A stretch of DNA of 64,000 bases from Pirellulimonas nuda (GTDB lineage Bacteria > Planctomycetota > Planctomycetia > Pirellulales > Lacipirellulaceae). The stretch's first letter is position 1. The number at the start of each line of letters is the position of its first letter. This document shows, in pieces, positions 1-7,856 of the stretch. The notes beneath the pieces were generated by a model, which saw nothing but the letters and a program-made list of their open reading frames with translations, ran no database searches and was not told the DNA's origin. Position numbers and translations under genes: made by a program. Where the stretch lies: assembly GCF_007750855.1 (NCBI RefSeq), contig NZ_CP036291.1, forward strand, positions 5,554,905 to 5,618,904, given 5' to 3'.

Positions 1-139
1 GCAGGCGCACCGCAATCGTCAACGCTTGGGAGAGGAGAACGGCGAGCGGTACTTGTCCCCGCCCGCCGTTCCTCAACCCCCTCACACCCCCGGTTGTCGG
101 TTGGGCCGCGTCCCGGGGGAGATCCACCTCACTCCGGCC

Positions 140-580
140 CTACGCGTCGCTGGCCGACGCGAACACCTCGTCACACACGCCTTCGAGGGCGCTCGCCAGC
201 TCGTTCATCTCGTCCTCCCGGTCAGGCGAGGTCAGCTCGTCGAGCCACCCCTCCTCGCAGGTGAAGACCAGCACCACTGCGGCCTCCCGGTCGGGAACGT
301 CGTTCGGGTAGACGCCGCGCCCCACCTGAACAAGGGCCTCCCACCGGGCCTCCTCCACGACCGTGCGGAGCTTCTCGTCGCGGTCCTCGGCCGGGTCCTC
401 GCAGTAGAGGTAGACGAGCTTCTCCTCCAGGTGGGCCCCCACGAACCACGAGCGCTTGGAGCCCATCCGGAAGAAAACCCCCGCGAGAACCGCCGCGACG
501 ACGTTGAGGATGGTTACCGGCGGCTTGTTCCGTTCCTCTTCCAAGCGGGCGAGGCGACGGTCTTTTTGTTGTTGGATCAC
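140..580 (-). CDS. Hypothetical protein of the integrated element
   Basis: 146-residue protein I do not recognise. A basic, Gln/Arg-rich start (MIQQQKDRRLARLEEERNK) is followed by a short hydrophobic stretch near residues 22-37, which could be one weak membrane segment or a buried helix. The rest is strongly acidic (many Asp/Glu), typical of small phage or plasmid accessory proteins. It lies 165 bp downstream of the DNA polymerase gene on the same strand, so it may be the next gene of that transcript. Function unknown; that it is coding rests on length, codon-position GC and same-strand context. Confidence 0.55.
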   Translation of the reverse strand: MIQQQKDRRLARLEEERNKPPVTILNVVAAVLAGVFFRMGSKRSWFVGAHLEEKLVYLYCEDPAEDRDEKLRTVVEEARWEALVQVGRGVYPNDVPDREAAVVLVFTCEEGWLDELTSPDREDEMNELASALEGVCDEVFASASDA

Positions 581-745
581 TTTACACCTTTGAAGTAGTT
601 TGAAATCAAATAGGTAAACACATCACACGCGACAACCACGTCGCGGCCACTCGCCTCAGTGCGCGTCGGCACGGCGGCGGGCGGGCCCTGTAGGCAGGGG
701 GGGGCACGATGCGTGCCCTCTCATGCGTGGTCAGTGCACGAGCCA

Positions 746-2995
746 TTACGCGGCCTCCTCTGTGGGCGGACTCCAGGCCACACGGCGTCCCTGGGCGTCC
801 AGGATCGGCTTGGCCTCCTTGTGCCAGCACGTCGAGACCGCGGACTCCACGCCGATGCGAACCCCGGGCACAACCTCTGACATCGCGTCGATCATCTGCG
901 TGCGGACGATCGCCTCGTGCCACGCGAGGTTGGAGTCTTCGGGGACTTCGACGATGATCTCGTCGTGGATGAAGTTCGCGATCCGGTACCCCGCCCGCCA
1001 CAGCCGCCACAGGGCCTGCTTGGCCCCGTCGGCGGCGAGGCCTTGGAAGATCGTGTTGTGGCGTGCCGTGAAGTTCGAATTCGCACGCAGGCGACCGGTG
1101 AGGGTGAAAACACCCAAGCGGTCGAACGCGTGCATGACGGCCTTCTGGAGCTGGGGAGAGGGGCGACGCAGCCGCACGTCCTGGTGAAACTTGGCGGGGA
1201 GGTGGTCGATCCCAGACTGCAGTCGCGACCAGAGGTAGTCGCACGCCTGCTCCGAGTAGGGTTCTCCGTTTCCCTTTGCCGGCTCGGGTACCTTGATCGC
1301 CTTGAGCAGCATGCGAGACACCGTAGGCTCGGGGCGGTAGGGGTCCGAGCCGTCGATCGGCCTCCGCGGCTGCCGCCCCAGAGCCTCGTTGTAAGCCCCC
1401 CAGCTAAGCCCCAGCTTCTCGGCCATACACCGGATGGCGTGGTCCTCACGCGCAAGGAACGTTTTCATCTCCGGGAACTGCTCAAACCAATCCTCCCGCA
1501 TCGCGTCCGCTTCCTCCTCGGTGAGCGACGCTCCGAACGAAGCAGCGGCGTAGCCCCGCAGCCCACGGGCGCCCATGCCGCCCGGGACGCCGAAGTTGAT
1601 CGCTTTGGCCTTACCCCGCTCCTCCCCGGAGACCTGTTCTGCAGGCTTGCCGTAGAATGTCGCAGCCATCGTGCGGTGCAAATCGACCCCCGCGTTGATC
1701 AGCCGCTTCATCTCGGACGTCTCACCAAACTGGGCCTCGACAGCGAGGGCAAGCGTCCCCAATTCGATCGTCGAGTAGTCCGCGTCGATGAACACGTTTC
1801 CGGGGTGCGGCGTGAAGCAGGAACGCACACGGGGGTCGCGGGGCAGGTTCTGCGCGTTGAGCTCGCCGAAGGAGCTGGTGCGCCCTGTGGTGAGCAGCGG
1901 CTGGAAGCTGGGGTGGACGTCCTCGCGGAAGAGCTTGTCTACAAACGATCCCAGCAGCTTTTCGCACTGCTTGAACCCCAGCAGGTCGTCCACAAAGGGC
2001 TCGATGCCACGGAGCTGCTCCAACGCGTCCTTCGACGCGCGAAACTCCTGCTTCTTCTCGGTCCTCTCCAGCGACAGCTCTGGGTGGCGACGCTGGATGT
2101 CACGGAGGATGCCCTGGAGCGCCTTGTTGCACTTGGGCTCGCCCGCGAGGTAACCCTGCTTCCGTAGCCTCTCCCGCAGCTCTGCCTGGCGGGACCCGAG
2201 GGCGTCCTTCAGGTTGCGGCGCCCCACCGCGTCGATGTGCAGCCCATTGGCCGTGATCTCACGCAGCACGATCGACGCCTTGAGCTGGAGGTGGTGCGTC
2301 AGCGGGCCGTAACGCTGCTGAGCGTCCGCGAGCCACTGCGCATCGACGTAGCCCCATTGGTCCGCGGCGCTGTTGAGCAAGGTGTCGGTGCGGCGGCGAA
2401 GCTCCTGATGGACGGCAAGCGTGGCGAGCGTGTCGCGGGCCAAGTACTCCAGGTACTGGCGGGGGATCTCGCCGGCGGGGCGGTGGAGGTACTGGCCGAA
2501 GTTCAGCCGCACCGCGTCGCCCGACGCGTCTGCGGCGTCTTTGTCGAGCGTGAGTCCGAGGTACTCCTGGCAGCACGTCGCGAGCGTTGATAGCCCCTTG
2601 CCGTTGGCGGCGTGCCCCTCCCTGCCCAGCTTCAGCAGCTTGTGCTGGAGCATGGTGTCCCAGACCTGCCCACGTTCGACCAAGCGGTAGATGTCGAGCT
2701 GGGGGGCAACCTTGTGGATCACCGCCAAGTCGAACGCGGCGTTGTGCATCACGAACTGGCAGCCGCGGTGGTCCCGCAGGAAAGAGCCAAGCGTCTTAGG
2801 GGTGAGGAAGTACCCCCGCTGCCCGTCCGTGGCGGCGGCCAGCACCAGCTCGGGCGCCTCCCAGTGCCGCACGTCGTCGATGAGCGTTGTTTCGGTGTCG
2901 AGGGCGATTACATCGCCGAGCGCCTTGCCCAGAGAGGGCTTCCACGGCGAGAAGGAAACTGGGTCGTGCTGGGGGGATAGGCTGACTTCAAGCAT
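746..2995 (-). CDS. Family A DNA polymerase with 3'-5' exonuclease domain
   Basis: 749-residue DNA polymerase of the Pol I superfamily in the phage/plasmid layout: a 3'-5' exonuclease domain then the polymerase domain, with no 5'-3' exonuclease domain. Exo motif I is ALDTET (Asp33, Glu35), Exo II is HNAAFD near residue 84, and Exo III is the YLARD segment near 185. Polymerase motif A is DADYSTIEL near 401, motif B is RGKAKAINFG near 460, and motif C is HDE near 677, so all catalytic positions are present. Proofreading synthesis of element DNA is the likely role. Cellular PolA is longer (about 900 residues or more), so this looks like an element-encoded replicase rather than the housekeeping enzyme. 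Its start follows directly on the repeat-rich tract at 2996-3311. Confidence 0.93.
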   Translation of the reverse strand: MLEVSLSPQHDPVSFSPWKPSLGKALGDVIALDTETTLIDDVRHWEAPELVLAAATDGQRGYFLTPKTLGSFLRDHRGCQFVMHNAAFDLAVIHKVAPQLDIYRLVERGQVWDTMLQHKLLKLGREGHAANGKGLSTLATCCQEYLGLTLDKDAADASGDAVRLNFGQYLHRPAGEIPRQYLEYLARDTLATLAVHQELRRRTDTLLNSAADQWGYVDAQWLADAQQRYGPLTHHLQLKASIVLREITANGLHIDAVGRRNLKDALGSRQAELRERLRKQGYLAGEPKCNKALQGILRDIQRRHPELSLERTEKKQEFRASKDALEQLRGIEPFVDDLLGFKQCEKLLGSFVDKLFREDVHPSFQPLLTTGRTSSFGELNAQNLPRDPRVRSCFTPHPGNVFIDADYSTIELGTLALAVEAQFGETSEMKRLINAGVDLHRTMAATFYGKPAEQVSGEERGKAKAINFGVPGGMGARGLRGYAAASFGASLTEEEADAMREDWFEQFPEMKTFLAREDHAIRCMAEKLGLSWGAYNEALGRQPRRPIDGSDPYRPEPTVSRMLLKAIKVPEPAKGNGEPYSEQACDYLWSRLQSGIDHLPAKFHQDVRLRRPSPQLQKAVMHAFDRLGVFTLTGRLRANSNFTARHNTIFQGLAADGAKQALWRLWRAGYRIANFIHDEIIVEVPEDSNLAWHEAIVRTQMIDAMSEVVPGVRIGVESAVSTCWHKEAKPILDAQGRRVAWSPPTEEAA

Positions 2996-3311
2996 CTCTT
3001 AGTGTCCTTCTGGCGTTAACCTGTTAACCCCTGTTCACGTAGATACGCACAGGGTTAACAGGGGTTAAGTTGTGCGCTATCAATGACTTACGTCCCGATA
3101 ATTAACCTATTAACCTGTTTGACCCTCCCCGGCCTATATGTATGCGAAGCGTACACGCGTGATGTAAACACACACTTACACGCGGGGGAGGTAGAAAAAG
3201 GTTAATAGGTTAATTCCTTCGTTCTAAACCACTCTCTCATAAAGGCTTGCGGCGATTAACCTGCCTCCGGGGGAGGTTAATCGAGGTTAACGGGTTAACA
3301 AACAATCCGCT
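2996..3311. repeat. Iteron-like tract of TTAACC/GGTTAA repeats; candidate origin or operator array
   Basis: A 316-bp gap between the helicase-like and polymerase genes, clearly more AT-rich than its surroundings. I count twelve copies of the hexamer TTAACC or its complement GGTTAA, near 3016, 3024, 3053, 3063, 3102, 3110, 3200, 3208, 3257, 3275, 3285 and 3293. A perfect 12-bp inverted repeat, TTAACCCCTGTT at 3024-3035 and AACAGGGGTTAA at 3057-3068, sits just upstream of the polymerase start. Direct and inverted short repeats beside replication genes are typical of iteron origins. Equally, they could be the binding array of an element repressor controlling the polymerase promoter. Repeats are seen; function is inferred. 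Confidence 0.65.
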
Positions 3312-4814
3312 TCATTCGTCGTCTTCACCCCAGCTGAGCCCGTTCCCACTGCCTGTGGCGGCCGAAGGCGCCTCCGTCCCTGCAGGGTTGGGGCTGGGAG
3401 CGGCAGCGTCGTCGGTCTCCGGCGCCAACAAGGTCACGTCTTGCGCGGTTGCCCGCGCCTCGCGCGGCGTACCAGCCTGGGGGCCGGCGGCCTCTGCGGC
3501 GGGGAGTGCTATCTCGAACAGATAGAGCTTCGAGTTCGAAGGCCCCTGGACCCGCCGGAGCGTCGCCTGGAAAGGCCCTTCGGCGCCCTGGCAAGGGATG
3601 GGCCGCTCGACAAACTCGCTGAAGAACTGCCCGATGCGGGTGCTCTTGGCCTTGAGGTTGGCCTTCTGGCTGAGGTCTCTCTCCAGGACACCCGCCTGCG
3701 CGAACACGGTCACCCAGTCGCTTGGTCGCTGGCCGCACGGGCCCCCGTCCCCGGCGCCCCGGTAGAAGCCGGCCCTCTGCTGGGACACGACCCATTCCGC
3801 GAGGCCAGCAATCTCTTGCATCGCTGCGTCGACCGCGGTGATGGCTTCCCCTTGATTCGACAAGAAGCCCTCCAGGCCGCAGGCCTGCAGCATCCCGCCA
3901 ACCTGCCTCGACCAGGCGATCATGCGATGGTTTGGGGGCGCTAGCGGGCGGCCCTGCTGCTTCCACCACTCGACCATCCCGTAGAGCTCGGCCAGCAGCT
4001 CGTCTTGGAACTCGATCGCGTACGCGACCGGGCAGTCGTGGCGGAACGAGCGGTCGGTTGTGGCGCCTTCGTGCAGCAGGTTGATGACCACCGCACGCGA
4101 CGCCAGGTCGGCGGTGAGCAGCGCCCCGTTGGCGGTCAGCAGCCACAGGAACGTGTTGGGAGTCTCGAACATCTGGTTGCCCCCCAGCCGGCGGTCACAG
4201 TAGACCGGCGACACCGACTGGGACTCCAGGAACGGGCTCCCCACCTCGCGGCCGCTTGCTTCGCGGCTGTTGTCCAGGATCAAGATCGATGAGCCGCCCT
4301 TGAGCAGGCGGGCGGTGATATGTTTGCGTTGCTCTTCTTCGTCCGGGAGCATCGCGACTAGTTTCGGGTCCTCGCCGTCGCAGATGGCGCCGACCGTGCG
4401 CGCAAGCAGCGTCTTGCCGACCCCTTTCTGGTTGGCGAGGATGGCCGCGATCGGCTTGCCAACTGCGGCGAACAAGTGTCCCAGAAGGGCCGTCAGCAGC
4501 ACTCCAATGAAGTTGACGAGGTCGATCCGGGACGCGAACGGCACGTCCTCCAGCAGGTCCGCGAGCCGCGTCGGGAGCCCCGCGAAGATCGAGCCCGCGG
4601 CGCAGGCGGGCTCAAACAGGGCCGGTGCAATCGGCACGCCGTGGATGAGCGTCTCTTGCTCCGCGTAATAGCCCGGCCCGCGCAGTTCAAAGTCAGGGCC
4701 GTACAGCGGCCTGCGGGCGTACACCTTGATCTTCGGCAGCGCCTCCTGCGTCTGCTCGTCGGCGAACACCAGTCCCACGAGGTCTTTGGTTGGCGCAAAG
4801 GTTGTGTCAGCCAC
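3312..4814 (-). CDS. P-loop ATPase, probable replicative helicase of the element
   Basis: 500-residue protein with a Walker A motif NQKGVGKTLLAR near residues 129-140, a Walker B-like strand SILILDNS near 178 and a sensor-like WLLTANGA near 223. This is the arrangement of AAA+/superfamily-3-like helicases of phages and plasmids, and of the ATPase half of primase-helicase systems. The C-terminal 50 residues are low-complexity (Ala/Pro/Gly) and end in an acidic tail. It is one base from the small gene upstream (4816) and follows the primase, so primase, linker and ATPase look like a split primase-helicase. The exact helicase family is not certain from sequence alone; it could also be a DNA-packaging or loader ATPase, though the context argues for replication. 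Confidence 0.7.
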   Translation of the reverse strand: MADTTFAPTKDLVGLVFADEQTQEALPKIKVYARRPLYGPDFELRGPGYYAEQETLIHGVPIAPALFEPACAAGSIFAGLPTRLADLLEDVPFASRIDLVNFIGVLLTALLGHLFAAVGKPIAAILANQKGVGKTLLARTVGAICDGEDPKLVAMLPDEEEQRKHITARLLKGGSSILILDNSREASGREVGSPFLESQSVSPVYCDRRLGGNQMFETPNTFLWLLTANGALLTADLASRAVVINLLHEGATTDRSFRHDCPVAYAIEFQDELLAELYGMVEWWKQQGRPLAPPNHRMIAWSRQVGGMLQACGLEGFLSNQGEAITAVDAAMQEIAGLAEWVVSQQRAGFYRGAGDGGPCGQRPSDWVTVFAQAGVLERDLSQKANLKAKSTRIGQFFSEFVERPIPCQGAEGPFQATLRRVQGPSNSKLYLFEIALPAAEAAGPQAGTPREARATAQDVTLLAPETDDAAAPSPNPAGTEAPSAATGSGNGLSWGEDDE

Positions 4815-4815
4815 G

Positions 4816-5178
4816 TTACTCCTCCTTTTGGGATTGCTTCATGTAGAACAAATTGCTCAGCGTTGCGGCCGCGTCCTTAGTTGGAGCGCCGTCGGACGTC
4901 AGCGGAATCAGGTCGAGCCGCTCGCCGATCCGCCGCTCGTAGAAGAGCTCGCCGTTCCAGTGAAAGACTTGATGCGAGTCGACCAGGACCTGGCGGATTT
5001 CGCCGAGGACAACCGAATGGTGTTTCAAGAAGACGCCGGTCTTGGTCATCCCTTCGATCTCGGAGACGCTGCGCGCCCCCGGCGCGGGCAGACGGGCGAA
5101 GGCGCTCCGCGCCGCCGCGAAGTTCCGCGCGAACTGAGCGGCGGCACCGTTCCTAGTGGCGGGGCTATTCCGGGGCAT
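4816..5178 (-). CDS. Small protein between primase and helicase
   Basis: 120 residues if translation starts at the ATG at 5178 (MPRNSPATRN), overlapping the end of the primase gene by 14 bases; a longer in-frame reading up to 5262 starts with an implausible Arg-rich stretch. The sequence has an Ala-rich N-terminal half and a more ordered C-terminal half with aromatic residues (VFHWNGELFYERR). No family recognised. Overlap upstream and a one-base gap downstream suggest translational coupling and a role as adaptor or accessory subunit of the primase-helicase pair, which is inference from position only. Confidence 0.6.
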   Translation of the reverse strand: MPRNSPATRNGAAAQFARNFAAARSAFARLPAPGARSVSEIEGMTKTGVFLKHHSVVLGEIRQVLVDSHQVFHWNGELFYERRIGERLDLIPLTSDGAPTKDAAATLSNLFYMKQSQKEE

Positions 5179-5935
5179 CGACGAGCGCCTCCGAAACAAA
5201 CGTCTCGATCGAAACCGTGCCGCACGTCTTGTAGCAGCGGCCGCGGTGATCGAGCACGGCAAGAGACGAGCCCTCCGCCCGGCAGCAGGGGCACGGCTCC
5301 AGGCGGTCCGAGCCGGTCCAGAGCTGGACGAGCGATTTGAACGGCGAGGCGTTCAGCTCGTCGCGAAACGCCTCGATCTCGCCCGCGGTGCACGGCGCGC
5401 CGGGGGCAAGCTGCACAACTCGCGCGCCGTTCTTGCTATTGATCGCGCCCACCGGCCGGGTCATCGCCGTGATCCCCGGCGCCCGCGGGTCCGACGGCAG
5501 GGCATACTGAACGATCTGGGTCGTGATCGCCCAGCGGTCCCGCTCGTCGTCGGAGAAGAACTCGATCGGCTCGTCGAGCCACAGCAGCGCATGGAGTCCG
5601 CCGCCCGACATGCGGACCTCGGCCTTTTTGAGGAGGCTGTGCCGGGCAAGCAATGGTTTAAAGACCTGCGCGTAGAACGCGAACGGGTCGTCGCCCACCG
5701 TCTCAAAGAGCCCGCCGGACTTGATCAGCTTGAGATCGATGTCGAGCATCAAGCCGCGGCTCGACGTGATCCGCTCGGCGCCGACCGCGATCTCGTGCGC
5801 CGCGCCGATCGCTCCGCCGTTGTAGAGCGCCTCCCGCTGGTCGAACTTGCCGGCGTCGGGGTCGGCTTTCGCTGAGCTCTGCTTGGTGCGGCGGGCGGTT
5901 TTGGGTACAATAGGGGTTGTTGTGGCCTTGGCCAT
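5165..5935 (-). CDS. Archaeo-eukaryotic-type primase (AEP/PrimPol-like) with zinc-binding tail
   Basis: 256-residue protein carrying the marks of the AEP primase superfamily. These are an acidic pair DID (Asp65, Asp67) after a hydrophobic strand, the SGGGLH loop (residues 110-115, His115), and a later RPVGAINSK segment (Arg160, Asn166, Lys168) matching the third conserved motif. A C-terminal CPCC...C...C cluster (Cys215, 217, 218, 234, 238) looks like a zinc-binding module, as often found next to primase cores. It would make RNA or DNA primers for element replication. It is the first of three tightly packed genes ending with the P-loop ATPase. Motifs are seen; superfamily assignment is from pattern, so a profile search should confirm it. 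Confidence 0.75.
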   Translation of the reverse strand: MAKATTTPIVPKTARRTKQSSAKADPDAGKFDQREALYNGGAIGAAHEIAVGAERITSSRGLMLDIDLKLIKSGGLFETVGDDPFAFYAQVFKPLLARHSLLKKAEVRMSGGGLHALLWLDEPIEFFSDDERDRWAITTQIVQYALPSDPRAPGITAMTRPVGAINSKNGARVVQLAPGAPCTAGEIEAFRDELNASPFKSLVQLWTGSDRLEPCPCCRAEGSSLAVLDHRGRCYKTCGTVSIETFVSEALVDAPE

Positions 5936-5979
5936 GATGATCTGTCCTGTTTGTTGGTGATGCTTCGAACTGGACTCTC

Positions 5980-6012
5980 GACGCCGTCCCGGCCTTGCGG
6001 CCGGGCGGCGTC
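5980..6012. other. GC-rich hairpin upstream of the primase gene
   Basis: GACGCCGTCCCGGCC and GGCCGGGCGGCGTC form a stem with a TTGC loop and one bulge, 45-77 bases upstream of the primase start. There is no U-run after it on either strand, so it is more likely an attenuator, mRNA-stabilising or processing hairpin than a simple terminator. Confidence 0.45.
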
Positions 6013-6109
6013 ACTGTCACACACTCTCTCTTCCTCCGGGTTGCTTGGGGGCGAGGGTCCTTCTTGATGAATCACGCGTCGCGGCGCCTGGGCGCCTCAA
6101 CTTTGCGGG

Positions 6110-6574
6110 CTACGCCTGACGCTTACGTTCAAGCAGCCCTGGCTCCGGCGTGTTCCAAAAGGCGTGAGAGAACGCCAACGCAATGGTTGGGTCTGCGCGG
6201 CCCTGAAACACGGCTTGGACCCTGCGCGCCAGAAGAACGAACGTCTGCGCGTCCGGCGTCTGCCGGTAGAGGACAGCGAGCTCCGCGACGAAGTCACGAT
6301 CGGCGGGCCCGGGCTCAGTGTCTTCCTGACGGACCTCGCGATCGTCAGCGCCTGCCCCCTCGCGCTCCAGTGCCAACACCACGTCACGGACGGCGGCCGT
6401 GTACTCGGCGCAATGCCTATCGTCGTCCCACTCGGGCATCACTGCCGGATGCAGCATCGCTTTGAGGAACACATTGAAATCTCGCTGCGACAACCCGTGC
6501 CTCTTGTCGGGACGCTTGAGTTCCGCCTCGCTCTTGCTCTCTTCCGGGGGCTGGACTTCGTTGACTTTGGACAT
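6110..6574 (-). CDS. Hypothetical acidic protein of the element
   Basis: 154 residues from the ATG at 6574 (MSKVNEVQPP), which has GGAG eight bases upstream; an in-frame ATG at 6586 lacks such a site. The N-terminus is charged and likely disordered, followed by a probably helical body (FNVFLKAMLHPAVMPEWDDD... and AELAVLYRQTPDAQTFVLLA). No known family. It lies between another hypothetical gene and the primase gene, so it is probably part of the early/replication transcript of the element. Confidence 0.6.
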   Translation of the reverse strand: MSKVNEVQPPEESKSEAELKRPDKRHGLSQRDFNVFLKAMLHPAVMPEWDDDRHCAEYTAAVRDVVLALEREGAGADDREVRQEDTEPGPADRDFVAELAVLYRQTPDAQTFVLLARRVQAVFQGRADPTIALAFSHAFWNTPEPGLLERKRQA

Positions 6575-6608
6575 GATCGACTCCATAGGGTTGAGTGGTG
6601 GAAAAGGA

Positions 6609-6636
6609 GGGCCGCCGGATCAAACGCCGGCGGCCC
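6609..6636 (-). terminator. Hairpin terminator between two element genes
   Basis: A perfect 10-bp stem, GGGCCGCCGG (6609-6618) with CCGGCGGCCC (6627-6636) and an 8-base loop, lies just after the stop of the 6642-7076 gene. On the minus strand it is followed by TCCTTTTCC, a short pyrimidine-rich run consistent with factor-independent termination or attenuation before the next gene. Confidence 0.6.
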
Positions 6637-6641
6637 TGTCG

Positions 6642-7076
6642 CTAATTGGCGTAGGGGCCGTCTTCGCTGAGGGTCGCCGCGGCCCACATCGCCGAGCGCA
6701 GGAAGTGCCGGAGGAGCTTGAGCTGGGCCTCGGGGCCCGCCGCGTTCTGTACGATCTCGATAAGCAGATGGCGCGGGTTGCGCTCGGGCGGCACGGAGAC
6801 CCCATCTTGCGCAGAGCCCTCTTCCGCGAGGGGCTCGGTCGGGTCGCCCAACTCTGCGTCGACGACATCCTTGGCGGCCGCCGTTGCGATCGCCAGCAAG
6901 AGCGCATCATTCTTCGCAGAGACGCCACACGCGTTGAGAAGGCCGGTCACAAAGTCACGAACCTCCTGCCCGACCAACATCGCCTTGAACCAGGGCTCTT
7001 TGGTTGTTACTAGCGTCTCGGCGCGCGCTTCCGGCGACGGGTCTGCATTCGGATAGCGGCAAGAGCTTACGATCAT
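6642..7076 (-). CDS. Hypothetical protein of the element
   Basis: 144 residues from the ATG at 7076 (MIVSSCRYPN), chosen because AGGAGAAG lies just upstream; the frame stays open to 7250 but that extension has no ribosome site and odd composition. The protein appears all-helical, with a hydrophobic C-terminal segment (LKLLRHFLRSAMWAAATL). Its layout, an N-terminal helix bundle, acidic middle and a helical region ending in Leu/Arg pairs, is loosely like the next gene at 6110-6574, but I cannot align them convincingly. Function unknown. Confidence 0.6.
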   Translation of the reverse strand: MIVSSCRYPNADPSPEARAETLVTTKEPWFKAMLVGQEVRDFVTGLLNACGVSAKNDALLLAIATAAAKDVVDAELGDPTEPLAEEGSAQDGVSVPPERNPRHLLIEIVQNAAGPEAQLKLLRHFLRSAMWAAATLSEDGPYAN

Positions 7077-7249
7077 CTTCTTCTCCTGTGAGTAGTGGGT
7101 GGGCGTTAGGAGCCCGAAAGGGTTGCACGGCCCGCGGCGAAGGCCGTTCACGTTCTGGCTAGGCGCATTCGGACAGACCTGCTTCGTCATTTGGCCTAGC
7201 CGGTCAGACGAAGCCGTAACTAAAGGTTCCGGTGGATTGGTGGGCGACA

Positions 7250-7603
7250 CTAAAGCCCCTCTCGATCGAGTTCGCGCTCGGCGGCCTCAACGCGGTGGTT
7301 GTGCTCGGGTTCGCGGTCGCACCCAGTGATGGGCGATGGGGCCTTGTCCGCGGAAGGAATAGCCGAACCAAGGCCGACCGTGATCGCCTCCCCCATCGCC
7401 GCGTTCGTGGCATATAGCCAGCGCAGTACGGCGTCTCGAGAACACACTCGCCGTCCCGCAAATTTAAGCGTGGGCAAGGGAATTCCAGCGATCCCGCGGA
7501 GGCGCCACCTGTGGCAACTAGCGCTGGAAGGTCGGCGGCCAGTGGCCTGCTCGACCGCTTCAGGGACGGGGAGCAGAGGCTCCCCGGGGGCTACGTGCAA
7601 CAT
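7250..7603 (-). CDS. DUF1580 family protein, excisionase-like DNA-binding protein
   Basis: 117 residues. The N-terminal part (VPEAVEQATGRRPSSASCHR, then WRLRGIAGIPLPTLKFAGR, then a RDAVLRWL segment) matches DUF1580, a small family best known from planctomycete genomes. Its logic is that of MerR/excisionase-type helix-turn-helix proteins: a helix choosing the site, a wing with a conserved Gly-Arg, then a final helix. In an integrase-bearing element this suggests a Xis-like or copy-control regulator. It is the most upstream gene of the leftward replication transcript; two perfect inverted repeats lie 79-135 bases upstream of its start and are likely operators. Family call from memory of the pattern; role inferred. 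Confidence 0.65.
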   Translation of the reverse strand: MLHVAPGEPLLPVPEAVEQATGRRPSSASCHRWRLRGIAGIPLPTLKFAGRRVCSRDAVLRWLYATNAAMGEAITVGLGSAIPSADKAPSPITGCDREPEHNHRVEAAERELDREGL

Positions 7604-7681
7604 CGTTTGGTCCGGCTTGGGTCAGTTTGTGATCAACTAACCCAGAGCGTAATCGGACGCACGGAACTCCCACGGAACCTC

Positions 7682-7738
7682 AGACGGAATTTATAATTCC
7701 GTCTAATGCCCGAGCAGGTATCTGTGTCGGAACACAGA
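7682..7738. promoter_or_regulatory. Two operator-like inverted repeats upstream of the DUF1580 gene
   Basis: AGACGGAATT at 7682-7691 and AATTCCGTCT at 7695-7704 form a perfect 10-bp palindrome with a 3-base centre. A second perfect pair, TCTGTGT (7721-7727) and ACACAGA (7732-7738), follows. Both lie in a relatively AT-rich stretch before the leftward operon, where a promoter and repressor sites are expected. Confidence 0.5.
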
Positions 7739-7856
7739 CCTTCGGCGATGCTGCAGCCGTTGAGCGGGCCACTGAGTGCAGGACGCCCAGCTAGGACTAG
7801 AGAGCTCGCCCGTCTCCGTGAGCAGCCGAACATATCTATCGATTGAGGCACCTTAA

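Noticed and set aside
917-2167. 416-codon plus-strand frame opposite the DNA polymerase
   Set aside because: Shadow of the polymerase gene; composition is atypical and no motif or ribosome site is seen.
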